DNA of 12,381 nt. Origin: JBDTRY01 sp039931435 (GTDB lineage: Bacteria; Acidobacteriota; Thermoanaerobaculia; Gp7-AA8). The notes under the pieces were generated by a model. The model was not told the origin of the DNA and ran no database searches. It saw only the letters and a program-made list of their open reading frames with translations. Below, in pieces: positions 1-6,054 of the stretch. The DNA is taken from the NCBI GenBank assembly GCA_039931435.1, contig JBDTRY010000102.1, positions 1-12,381 on the forward strand. The letters are read 5' to 3'. The first letter of the stretch is position 1. Every line of letters starts with the position of its first letter. Made by a program: the position numbers and the translations under genes.

Positions 1-827
1 TTCTCCAGCGTGGCCGCATCGAGCAGAAGGTACTGGCCATCATGATCGAGTCGCAGTGCCCGCACGTGCTCCATGGGCTTCTTATGCCGGGAGGCGGCAT
101 AGGCCAGAGCTGCGCCCGCGGCGGAGGCGCGGAGGTCATTCTCCTCGAGACCGAATCCGAGCAGCGTTTGTGTGGCGAACTGCCGGGTCAACACCTGTCT
201 GGCCCGGTCTGCATCGAACCAGGCATCGTCGACCGCAGTCACTGGAATCGACCGGAACGGTGGATTCCGATCCACCGCCTCCACTGCCGAACGGCCGAAG
301 ATGACTTCTCGAGGGGCGAAGCGCGAGAGATCGTCCTGCAGCCTGGGATCCGCCATGGACTCATAACTTTTGGCGAAAAAGTCGCCGGTGGAGACATCGA
401 GGTACGCCGCACCGACAGTCTCTCCGGCATGAATGCTCAGCAGATAGCAGCTATCACGTTCGATGATCAGCGACTCGGTGGCGGTTCCGGGCGTGATGAT
501 GCGTGTGATCTCTCGTTTGACGATCCCTTTCGTCAAGGACGGATCACCGATCTGATCGCAGATGGCAACGCTGAAACCGGCGCGGATCAATCGGGCTACG
601 TACTGATCGGCGGCGTGGTAGGGAACACCGCACATGGGGATTTCCGAGTCGCCCCCCTTCCCTCTGGAAGTGAGAACAAGGTCGAGCAGCGGCGCCGCTC
701 GAACGGCGTCCTCGAAAAACATCTCGTAGAAGTCACCTAGTCGATAAAGGAGAATCGCCTCCGGGGCCTGGCGCCTGATCTCGAAATACTGCTCGAGCAT
801 CGGAGTGAGTTTTGTCGGGCTGGTCAT
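1..827 (-). CDS. mutS: DNA mismatch repair protein MutS, N-terminal part (gene cut by window edge)
   Basis: The minus strand is open from an ATG at 827-825 to the left edge, giving about 275 residues with no stop. The protein begins MTSPTKLTPMLEQYFEIRRQ and continues into APEAILLYRLGDFYEMFFED, the mismatch-binding domain I signature. The Phe-x-Glu that inserts at mismatches is F33-Y34-E35. The connector domain follows (for example RAGFSVAICDQIGDP and KREITRIITPGT). The visible end, ALRLDHDGQYLLLDAATLE, is the start of the core/lever region that precedes NLEL in the family. The lever, clamp and ATPase domains lie outside the window. MutS is known to recognise mismatches and small loops as a dimer and to recruit MutL. 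There is no Shine-Dalgarno before the ATG; the leader is made of short CACCACCGA repeats. The small membrane protein at 950-1357 lies upstream on the same strand, 122 bases away, and may be cotranscribed. Confidence 0.96.
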   Translation of the reverse strand, partial: MTSPTKLTPMLEQYFEIRRQAPEAILLYRLGDFYEMFFEDAVRAAPLLDLVLTSRGKGGDSEIPMCGVPYHAADQYVARLIRAGFSVAICDQIGDPSLTKGIVKREITRIITPGTATESLIIERDSCYLLSIHAGETVGAAYLDVSTGDFFAKSYESMADPRLQDDLSRFAPREVIFGRSAVEAVDRNPPFRSIPVTAVDDAWFDADRARQVLTRQFATQTLLGFGLEENDLRASAAGAALAYAASRHKKPMEHVRALRLDHDGQYLLLDAATLE

Positions 828-829
828 TG

Positions 830-862
830 TCGGTGGTGGCTCGGTGGTGGGTCGGTGGTGTG
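830..862. repeat. three tandem copies of an 11-bp GGTGGT-type repeat in the mutS leader
   Basis: Three adjacent 11-mers are seen on the plus strand: TCGGTGGTGGC (830-840), TCGGTGGTGGG (841-851) and TCGGTGGTGTG (852-862). Read on the mutS strand they are C-rich CACCACCGA units, and they end two bases before the mutS ATG. They occupy the place where a ribosome binding site would normally be. An AATAAT hexamer on the mutS strand (868-873) could be a -10 element, in which case the repeats would form nearly the whole 5' leader. I could not find a matching -35. Confidence 0.75.
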
Positions 863-949
863 AGCGCATTATTTCAGATGGTCGACCGGGACCGGGCTCG
901 TCACCGCAGAGCTCGCCCGGCAGCCCGCCGACCACCGCGGAAGACACGC

Positions 950-1357
950 TCAGGGACTGGACTGCAGAATCCTCCCGGCGGAAGGAGAATCGCCTTCGAG
1001 AACGGGCTTTCGAATGCGAAGGACTGCGCCGGTTTCGCTGCTCAACTCCACAACAACGCGGCCTCGGGACGAGCTTTCCAGCGGCTCTTCACAGAGTACG
1101 ACCCACCGCGCCTCAGGACCCAACTCACCGTGCGAGGAAAAGGCTACGTGGTTTACCTCGTAGTTCTCGAACTGCCGGGGAGACCGGGCCCTCAATGCCG
1201 TCAGGGCCATTACACCGGCGTCGTCGGCACTCAACCGGCCGTTTGGCGCCGTGGGATCGTCCGCGCTTCCCATTCCCACGTAGGCGATCGAACAGAGCGC
1301 AATCCACGCCACGTAGAGAATCCAGTAGTGTCTGCGAAGAAGGTCGGAGGCGGGCAC
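950..1357 (-). CDS. small membrane-anchored protein of unknown function
   Basis: This 135-residue frame starts at a GTG (1357-1355). I do not recognise a family. A short basic N-terminus (SDLLRRHYW) is followed by one hydrophobic segment, about residues 11-30 (WILYVAWIALCSIAYVGMG), read as a signal anchor. A soluble domain of about 100 residues follows, presumably periplasmic. It contains LSADDAGVMALTALRA, then ARWVVLCEEP and RVVVELSSETGAVLRIRKP. The last strand pattern (hydrophobic strand, then S-E-T-G-A-V-L) loosely resembles PepSY/YpeB-type repeats, but that is only a resemblance. The start is 18 bases from the divergent acpP start, with TATTAT on this strand seven bases before the GTG and no Shine-Dalgarno. 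The protein-like composition and tight promoter fit make this a more believable gene than the overlapping plus-strand frames. Confidence 0.7.
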   Translation of the reverse strand: MPASDLLRRHYWILYVAWIALCSIAYVGMGSADDPTAPNGRLSADDAGVMALTALRARSPRQFENYEVNHVAFSSHGELGPEARWVVLCEEPLESSSRGRVVVELSSETGAVLRIRKPVLEGDSPSAGRILQSSP

Positions 1358-1363
1358 GGGCCG

Positions 1364-1370
1364 TATAATA
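1364..1370. promoter_or_regulatory. overlapping, symmetric -10 elements of a predicted bidirectional promoter
   Basis: The seven bases TATAATA contain TATAAT on the plus strand (1364-1369), six bases before the acpP ATG, and TATTAT on the minus strand (1370-1365), seven bases before the GTG of the small membrane protein. Each would place a transcription start at or next to the start codon of its gene. No convincing -35 is seen for acpP (AGGTCG at a 17-base spacing). No Shine-Dalgarno is present on either side, so both mRNAs would be leaderless or nearly so. This is predicted from position and sequence only. Confidence 0.6.
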
Positions 1371-1375
1371 AGTCA

Positions 1376-1618
1376 ATGACCCGTTCGGAAATCGAGGAGA
1401 AGATCGTCGACATCGTCAATAACCAGAAGACGCTGCCCCCCGATGCCGTCCAGCCCGACACCCCTCTCGCGGACCTCGGGATCGATTCTCTCGACGCTCT
1501 GAACATCATCTTCGAGGTCGAAGAAGCCTTCGGCGTTACCGTATCTGACGAGACGGCCCGGACGATGCGCACCCCCAACGACATCGTCTCCGCGATTGAG
1601 GAGCTCCTTCCCACTTGA
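1376..1618 (+). CDS. acpP: acyl carrier protein
   Basis: An 80-residue acidic helical protein of the usual ACP length. The 4'-phosphopantetheine attachment motif is ADLGIDSLDALN, with the modified serine at S38 in the D-S-L triplet. The following helix II (NIIFEVEEAFGV) is typical. The holo-protein carries growing acyl chains as thioesters in the cytoplasm. The start ATG at 1376 gives the family-normal N-terminus; the longer upstream frame crosses the opposite-strand gene and is not real. There is no ribosome binding site, and TATAAT lies six bases upstream. The stop TGA overlaps the TTG start of the ketosynthase, so the two are almost certainly translationally coupled. It is either the main ACP or one dedicated to the adjacent ketosynthase. 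The canonical fabD-fabG-acpP-fabF order is not present here. Confidence 0.93.
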   Translation: MTRSEIEEKIVDIVNNQKTLPPDAVQPDTPLADLGIDSLDALNIIFEVEEAFGVTVSDETARTMRTPNDIVSAIEELLPT

Positions 1619-2832
1619 CCCGTATCCCTTCCGTCGTCGTCACTGGTGTGGGAATCGTCAGTTGTCTGGGAACAGGAGCAGCCGCCAATCGCGAGGCAGT
1701 GATCGCTGGCCGCTCCGGCATCCGCCGTATCGAACATCTGGACATCGAACAGCTGGACTGCAGGATCGCGGGAGAAGTTGGGTCCCTCCCGCCTGGCGCT
1801 CCACCCGCCGGACAGGATCGCTTCACACGCCTGGCCCTGATCGCAGCGGACGAGGCCGGCGAACAGGCGCGGTTCTCCGATTCCGGGATCGAGCCCGAGA
1901 GACTGGGCACGATCATCGGCACGGGAATGGGCGGATGCGAGACCCTCGACGCCGGTTACGAGCGCCTTTACGGACGAGGGCTGACCCGGCTCCCGCCTAA
2001 TCTCATTCCGTCATCCATGTACAACGCTGCCACCAGCGCCGTTGCCGCGCGCATCGGGGCGAGGGGGCCGGCGTTCAGCATCGTCTCAGCCTGTGCTTCC
2101 AGCGCCCATGCCATCGGACAGGCACGCGACTGGATCGTCTCCGGGAGAGCCAGCATGGTCGTCTGCGGGGGATCCGACGCTCCCTTGACGATCGGCACGA
2201 TCCGGGCCTGGGAGAGCCTGCGAGTCCTGGCCATCGAAAACGATCATCCCGAACGCGCCTGCCGGCCGTTCAGTGCAGACCGGATAGGGCTCGTGCTCTC
2301 GGAGGGAGCGGCGGTCTTCGTCCTCGAATCTGCGGACTTCGCGGCGGCCCGAGGGCAGAAACCTCTGGCAGAGATCATCGGCTTCGGAATGACGAGCGAT
2401 GCCGGGCACATCACCGATCCTTCCGCCGACGGGAACGCCCGGGCCATGTCCATGGCGTTATCCGAGAGCGGTCTCTCGCCCGGCGATGTGACGTACATCA
2501 ATGCCCACGGAACGGCGACGCGCGCCAACGATCTTACGGAGACGGCGGCGATCAAATCCGTATTCGGACAGAACACGGCCATTCCGGTCAGCTCCACCAA
2601 GTCCTCTCACGGACACGCCATGGGTGCGAGCGGAGCCATCGAGCTTGCTTTGACAATCCTGTCGCTCAGAGAAGGGATGATCCCGCCGACGCTCAATCTC
2701 ACTGTTGCCGATCCGGCCTGCGACCTCGATTACGTACCTCTGCAGGCTCGCCCGGCGAACGTGGAGCATTTCCTTTCCAATTCGTTCGGGTTCGGCGGAA
2801 TGAATGCGGTGCTCGCGGTGCGCATCGTCTGA
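1615..2832 (+). CDS. fabF: beta-ketoacyl-ACP synthase, FabF/KAS II-like
   Basis: A 405-residue condensing enzyme of normal KAS II length. It extends acyl-ACP by decarboxylative condensation with malonyl-ACP. The N-terminus SVVVTGVGIVSCLGTG is the family opening. The catalytic triad is visible: nucleophile C160 in SIVSACASSAHAIG, H298 in INAHGTATRAND, and H334 in STKSSHGHAMGASG, with supporting K329. The C-terminal glycine-rich turn is SNSFGFGGMNA. The TTG start at 1615 overlaps the acpP stop as TTGA; GAGGAG at 1598-1603 lies 11 bases upstream. The HGH version of the second histidine loop, instead of the common MTGH, reminds me of NodE-like or secondary-lipid ketosynthases. A specialised fatty-acyl product rather than bulk membrane lipid is therefore possible. 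Enzyme class is secure; the exact pathway is not. Confidence 0.93.
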   Translation: MTRIPSVVVTGVGIVSCLGTGAAANREAVIAGRSGIRRIEHLDIEQLDCRIAGEVGSLPPGAPPAGQDRFTRLALIAADEAGEQARFSDSGIEPERLGTIIGTGMGGCETLDAGYERLYGRGLTRLPPNLIPSSMYNAATSAVAARIGARGPAFSIVSACASSAHAIGQARDWIVSGRASMVVCGGSDAPLTIGTIRAWESLRVLAIENDHPERACRPFSADRIGLVLSEGAAVFVLESADFAAARGQKPLAEIIGFGMTSDAGHITDPSADGNARAMSMALSESGLSPGDVTYINAHGTATRANDLTETAAIKSVFGQNTAIPVSSTKSSHGHAMGASGAIELALTILSLREGMIPPTLNLTVADPACDLDYVPLQARPANVEHFLSNSFGFGGMNAVLAVRIV

Positions 2833-2899
2833 GTTTTGCGTCCCGGGGGGAGAGACCGTGTCAAAACCAGGTGAATCTCAAACAAGGACGATCTCGTAG

Positions 2900-2918
2900 G
2901 GCCGCACGGCGTGCGGCC
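2900..2918. repeat. perfect 8-bp inverted repeat, 3-base loop
   Basis: GGCCGCAC (2900-2907), loop GGC, then GTGCGGCC (2911-2918). It can form a stable hairpin about 70 bases after the fabF stop. No T-run follows (the next bases are GGTATTCTTCGG), so it is not a classical intrinsic terminator. It may pause polymerase, protect the 3' end of the acpP-fabF mRNA, or be a REP-type palindrome. Confidence 0.5.
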
Positions 2919-3136
2919 GGTATTCTTCGGGAATGGTGCATACAGTCAACGATTCAACAGGGTGGAATGGCAAAGGGTACGGGCCACAGCATCGCCGTTT
3001 GTGATTTCAAGCCGCAGGACAGCGCCATGATGCCCGGGCGCCGCAACCGAACCCGTGCGGCACCATATTTGCTCCGGGTTCGGCAGGACCGGCGGAGGCC
3101 GGCTTAGCAGCCCCATAGATTCTGACCCGTTCCATC

Positions 3137-3143
3137 GAGGAGG
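3137..3143 (+). promoter_or_regulatory. strong Shine-Dalgarno that sets a TTG start
   Basis: GAGGAGG lies seven bases before TTG 3151. It is the best ribosome binding site in the window. It decides the STAS start against an in-frame ATG at 3055, which would add a 32-residue tail rich in Arg and Gly that does not look like part of the domain. Confidence 0.8.
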
Positions 3144-3150
3144 CAATTCG

Positions 3151-3492
3151 TTGATCGTCGAGAAAAAACATCGTGACAACTTCACGGTCCTTTATGTGGA
3201 AGGGCTGATCAAGCTCGGCGAGAGCGCAGAGTTTTTCTCATCTGCGCTGGAAAACGTTCTCAAGAATGAGAGCTCGAACGTCATCGTCGACTTTACGAAG
3301 ATTGACTACATCGATTCGACCGGTATCGGCGAGCTGGTCGGCTACCTCGGAAAGTTCTCCACGCAGAATCGAAAACTCATCCTGGTCAACCCTTCCGAAC
3401 GCATTCGGAAGCTTCTCAAGCTGGCCAAGCTGGACGCGATCTTCAAGATCTACGGTTCTGAAGACGAGGCTCTTGCCGCTGAAAAGGGTTGA
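3151..3492 (+). CDS. single-domain STAS protein, anti-sigma factor antagonist type
   Basis: A 113-residue protein consisting only of a STAS domain. Strand 1 is FTVLYVEGLI, the second strand is SSNVIVDFTKIDYID, and the hallmark loop IDSTGIGELVGYL holds D55, the phosphorylatable S56, T57 and G58. It ends with a Lys/Leu-rich helix (RIRKLLKLAKL) and a final IFKIYGSEDEAL segment. In SpoIIAA/RsbV-type partner switching, the unphosphorylated protein sequesters an anti-sigma kinase and a serine kinase and PP2C phosphatase set its state. No such kinase, phosphatase or sigma factor gene is in the window, so the partner is unknown. The intact serine argues that it is a live switch protein and not a structural remnant. 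The start is TTG, chosen by the upstream GAGGAGG. The asparaginase gene follows after 116 bases and may or may not share the transcript. Confidence 0.9.
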   Translation: MIVEKKHRDNFTVLYVEGLIKLGESAEFFSSALENVLKNESSNVIVDFTKIDYIDSTGIGELVGYLGKFSTQNRKLILVNPSERIRKLLKLAKLDAIFKIYGSEDEALAAEKG

Positions 3493-3608
3493 CGGACGCC
3501 CCGAATCGCCTCCTGAGACAACGATTGCCATGAGCGCCATCGGCGGAACGGGACCGGTTCAGAACGCCGCGATGCCGCATTTTCCGCTTTCCGGTTAGGA
3601 TTCCCCTG

Positions 3609-4679
3609 ATGGAACGCCTCGTCAGTGTGTACCGAGGAGATCTCCTCGAATCCTTCCACGTCGGCTCCATCGCCATCGTGGACAGCAATGGCCGCCTCCT
3701 GGCCTTCGTCGGAGATCCATCCACGACCTGCTTTCTTCGTTCTTCATCCAAGCCGTTTCAGGCAATTCCGCTCCTTCAGGAGGGTGGCCTGGAAGAATTC
3801 GATCTCACCCTCGAGGAAATCGCGCTCACCTGCGGTTCTCACGGGGGCGAGCCGTTTCACGTTTCGACTGCCGCCGCGCTTCTGCGAAAGGGGGAGCTGG
3901 ATGAGAGCGACCTTCAGTGCGGCCTGCACATTCCTTACGACGAGAAAGCGGCCGCCGAACTTCGGCTGAGCGGCGACGCTCCTTCCGTGCTTCAGAACAA
4001 CTGCTCCGGAAAACATGCCGGGATGCTTCTGGCGGCCGGGTTGATGGATGCGTCGATTCAGAATTACACCGACCCGTCCCATCCCCTTCAGTTACAGGTC
4101 CGGAAGACGCTCGCCGATTTCGCGGGCCTCACTCCGGAACAGATTCCGTTCGGGGTAGACGGCTGCGGCGTGCCATCCTATGCGCTGCCTCTCTACAGGT
4201 CTGCGCTGGCGTACGCCCGGTTGATCGCATCGGGCACCGGCACCGGCGATTCCGGCACACTGCCGCGGTACGCAGACTCTGCGCGCCAGGTCCTCGAGGC
4301 AATGACCACACATCCTGATTACGTGGCCGGAGCCTGGAGCATCACCACTCCCCTGATGGAGGCGATGAAGGGTCAGTTGATTGCCAAGGAAGGCGCAGAG
4401 GGTTTTTATTCTATGGGACTGTTTCCGGAGCTTGCCCGCGAGCTCCAGGAATTCACCGACGTAGCTGATGGGGCGGCCGTGGGAATCGCCATGAAGATTG
4501 CCGACGGCTCTATGGATCGCGGACGGAACCCTGCTATTCTCAGGACCCTCGAGCTCGTTGGACTGAATCCTGCTGCTGCGAGTTCCCAACTGGCGCGATA
4601 CGCCGACCCTTCCCTGAGAAACGCCTCAGGCACCGTGATTGGTGAAGTTCGCGCAGAGTTCGATCTCAGATTTCTCTAG
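3609..4679 (+). CDS. L-asparaginase, Rhizobium etli (class 3, PF06089) type
   Basis: A 356-residue cytoplasmic enzyme expected to hydrolyse L-asparagine to aspartate and ammonia. It belongs to the asparaginase II family of R. etli, not the E. coli AnsA/AnsB fold. Key residues of the R. etli enzyme (Ser48, Lys51, Ser80, Lys263; zinc ligands Cys135, Lys138, Cys189, from memory) all have counterparts at a constant offset of three. These are S45 and K48 in RSSSKPFQ, S77 in CGSHGGEPFH, K260 in QLIAKEGAEG, C132 and K135 in NNCSGKHAGM, and C186 in GVDGCGVPS. The matching spacing over more than 200 residues suggests a complete, active protein. The ATG at 3609 has TAGGA eight bases upstream. The stop TAG is part of the AGGAG that serves the next gene, so the rhodanese-like lipoprotein is coupled to it. 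Confidence 0.93.
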   Translation: MERLVSVYRGDLLESFHVGSIAIVDSNGRLLAFVGDPSTTCFLRSSSKPFQAIPLLQEGGLEEFDLTLEEIALTCGSHGGEPFHVSTAAALLRKGELDESDLQCGLHIPYDEKAAAELRLSGDAPSVLQNNCSGKHAGMLLAAGLMDASIQNYTDPSHPLQLQVRKTLADFAGLTPEQIPFGVDGCGVPSYALPLYRSALAYARLIASGTGTGDSGTLPRYADSARQVLEAMTTHPDYVAGAWSITTPLMEAMKGQLIAKEGAEGFYSMGLFPELARELQEFTDVADGAAVGIAMKIADGSMDRGRNPAILRTLELVGLNPAAASSQLARYADPSLRNASGTVIGEVRAEFDLRFL

Positions 4680-4687
4680 GAGCGGCA

Positions 4688-5095
4688 ATGTCGATAAGGC
4701 AACTGACAGTGGGCATCCTGGTTCTGCTCTGCGGCTGCCACACCATCGGCATGTCCCGCGAAAAAGGCGGTTACGCGGACATCGCCGCGCCGGTGGCCCA
4801 CGAGATGATCATCGATACCAGCCAGGTCGTGGTCGTCGACTTCCGCGATACCGGCGAGTACGAGGCCGGGCATATTGCCGGAGCCCTCTCTTCGCCGCTG
4901 AGCTCGATCGAACATCAACTGCCGGAGCTGATCCCCTACCAGTCATCCACGCTCCTCGTCTACGGCGACAACCGGGACCAGAGCGTGCGTGGGGCCCGGC
5001 TTCTCGTGGCCGCTGGATTCCGCAATGTCGTCCTCATCACCGGCGGAATCAACGAGTGGATCGCCGACGGATTTCCGACGGTTTCTTCCCGTTGA
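4688..5095 (+). CDS. rhodanese-like lipoprotein lacking the catalytic cysteine
   Basis: A 135-residue exported protein. The N-terminus MSIRQLTVGILVLLCGC is a lipoprotein signal peptide with the acylated residue at C17 (lipobox L-C-G-C). A single rhodanese domain covers about residues 34-133: VVVVDFRDTGEYEAGHIAGA (CH2A-like strand and loop), the active-site region LLVYGDNRDQSVRGARLL, and the C-terminal GGINEWIADGFP. In active rhodaneses the residue after V-Y is the persulfide-forming cysteine; here it is G93, so sulfur transfer by the usual chemistry is not possible. Such proteins are usually thought to bind partners or sense ligands. AGGAG at 4678-4682 lies five bases upstream and overlaps the asparaginase stop; the intergenic gap is 8 bases, so it is cotranscribed with the asparaginase. 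The functional link to asparagine breakdown is not evident. Confidence 0.85.
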   Translation: MSIRQLTVGILVLLCGCHTIGMSREKGGYADIAAPVAHEMIIDTSQVVVVDFRDTGEYEAGHIAGALSSPLSSIEHQLPELIPYQSSTLLVYGDNRDQSVRGARLLVAAGFRNVVLITGGINEWIADGFPTVSSR

Positions 5096-5127
5096 AGCAG
5101 GGTCTTCCTGGTGGCGTGTAAACGATG

Positions 5128-5255
5128 AATCGGTACCAGATCGCGCAGCGATCGGCGACGTGAGCTAGGCGCGCCGACGCAGGCATAGCGGCTCCTATGC
5201 TGAGGAGGCGCAACAACGCTCACGGCGTCGAGACCAAGTCAGGGTGGTACCAATT
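5128..5255. repeat. 128-base palindromic element between convergent genes (MITE/REP-like or structured terminator)
   Basis: The outer arms AATCGGTACCAG (5128-5139) and GTGGTACCAATT (5244-5255) are inverted repeats matching at 10 of 12 positions. Inside them a second pair, CGGCGACGTGAGC (5153-5165) and GCTCACGGCGTCG (5218-5230), matches at 11 of 13. The centre holds smaller perfect hairpins: GATCGC/GCGATC (5139-5144, 5148-5153) and GCATAG/CTATGC (5183-5188, 5195-5200). The element fills the space between the stops of the rhodanese-like gene (5095) and the barrel gene (5272) and has no open frame. Nested arms suggest either a small non-autonomous palindromic repeat or a bidirectional terminator hairpin; there is no T-tract. 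I saw no second copy in the window. Confidence 0.6.
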
Positions 5256-5271
5256 TGTCCAATACACGCCA

Positions 5272-6054
5272 CTAGAGCCCGAAGCTGACTTTGGCGGCGT
5301 ACGAACGCTGCTCTCCCTGCGTGGCCTCGACGACGAACCTCGGGACGACGAAGGAGAGTTGAAAGCCGATCGTGAAGCGCGGCTTCTGCGAGCGATCCTC
5401 GAGAACGATTTCCGGAGTTCGCGTCGTCGCCGGGATCACTGCGCGCGATTCCGTGCGGGCCGCTCCCGCTGCGGCATACGGCGTGAACGGTCCGAATCCC
5501 TTACTGAGAAACACTTCAGCGCCGTACGTTTTCAGATCCAGCTCGTCGACACCGCTGATCTGTCCGTATCCTCCCCGCACCACGAGGGATGGCGTCACGG
5601 CAGAGCCTCCGAGGATGGGCACTTCCACCGTACCGCCGAACATTTTCACCTTGGAGTGATTCAGTTGGGCGTAGGAACCGGAGACGCTGGCGAAGCCCAG
5701 TCCCTTGGTTACGACGACGCGCGGAGCAAGCAGATATCCGCCGGTAGTGAGGTTTCCGTCGACCGCACGAGTCCAGTAGGACGCCTCCTCATCGACCGGT
5801 AGAGCGATTGCCGCCACGCCAACGTCGAAGGCCAGAATGCCGCGGTTCCCGCCCGGCTGTACCGGCGTGGGGTAGATTCCCTGGCCGATAATCAGTGAGA
5901 ACTTGCGGAACTCGGATTGTGTGATGGCCGGGTCGAAGGAAAAGTCCTGGGCGCTCAGTACGCCCGTCAGCCCGATCGAGATCAGAAAAGCTGCGAAATA
6001 TATTCGTTGCTCAACAAAAAGCCGGACGTAGTGAGAGACACCCGCCCATCCCAC
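5272..6054 (-). CDS. predicted outer-membrane beta-barrel protein of unknown family
   Basis: About 260 residues from a GTG at 6054-6052. The segment IYFAAFLISIGLTGVLSAQ is a clear signal-peptide core with a cleavage site after LSA. The mature part is a run of alternating hydrophobic/polar strands rich in Gly, Tyr and Phe (for example TPSLVVRGGYGQISG, YGAEVFLSKGFGPFTPYAAAG, FTIGFQLSFVVPRFVVEATQ). It ends in YAAKVSFGL, like a barrel closing strand, although the last residue is Leu and not Phe. The start is uncertain. The GTG gives a 17-residue n-region. An ATG at 6093-6091 has a better Shine-Dalgarno (GGAGGGG, five bases away) but an even longer n-region. There is no canonical start between the GTG and the signal core. 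Either choice overlaps the hemW 3' end by 73 or 112 bases. A function such as transport or anchoring cannot be assigned. Confidence 0.75.
   Translation of the reverse strand: MGWAGVSHYVRLFVEQRIYFAAFLISIGLTGVLSAQDFSFDPAITQSEFRKFSLIIGQGIYPTPVQPGGNRGILAFDVGVAAIALPVDEEASYWTRAVDGNLTTGGYLLAPRVVVTKGLGFASVSGSYAQLNHSKVKMFGGTVEVPILGGSAVTPSLVVRGGYGQISGVDELDLKTYGAEVFLSKGFGPFTPYAAAGAARTESRAVIPATTRTPEIVLEDRSQKPRFTIGFQLSFVVPRFVVEATQGEQRSYAAKVSFGL

Larger units (their letters stand above)
2833..3150. other. 318-base gene-free stretch between fabF and the STAS gene
   Basis: No credible protein is seen here. The small open frames have arginine-rich, low-complexity translations and no ribosome binding site. 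The stretch holds one GC-rich hairpin (2900-2918) soon after fabF. Near its end it holds the strong GAGGAGG of the STAS gene. I could not identify a convincing -10/-35 pair, although the length and the change of function suggest that a promoter for the STAS gene lies here. Confidence 0.5.

Noticed and set aside
42..740. Long plus-strand open frame over the left edge
   Set aside because: It is antisense to mutS, whose motifs on the minus strand are unmistakable; the plus translation has no recognisable domain.
805..1368. Plus-strand frames covering the small membrane protein region
   Set aside because: Arginine/serine-rich composition, no ribosome binding site, and antisense to a frame with a clear membrane segment.
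2871..3107. Small plus-strand frame in the fabF-STAS gap
   Set aside because: Low-complexity Arg/Gly translation and no start signals; treated as non-coding.
3493..3608. Possible terminator or regulatory RNA between the STAS gene and the asparaginase
   Set aside because: I found no stable hairpin with a T-run and no conserved motif I recognise.
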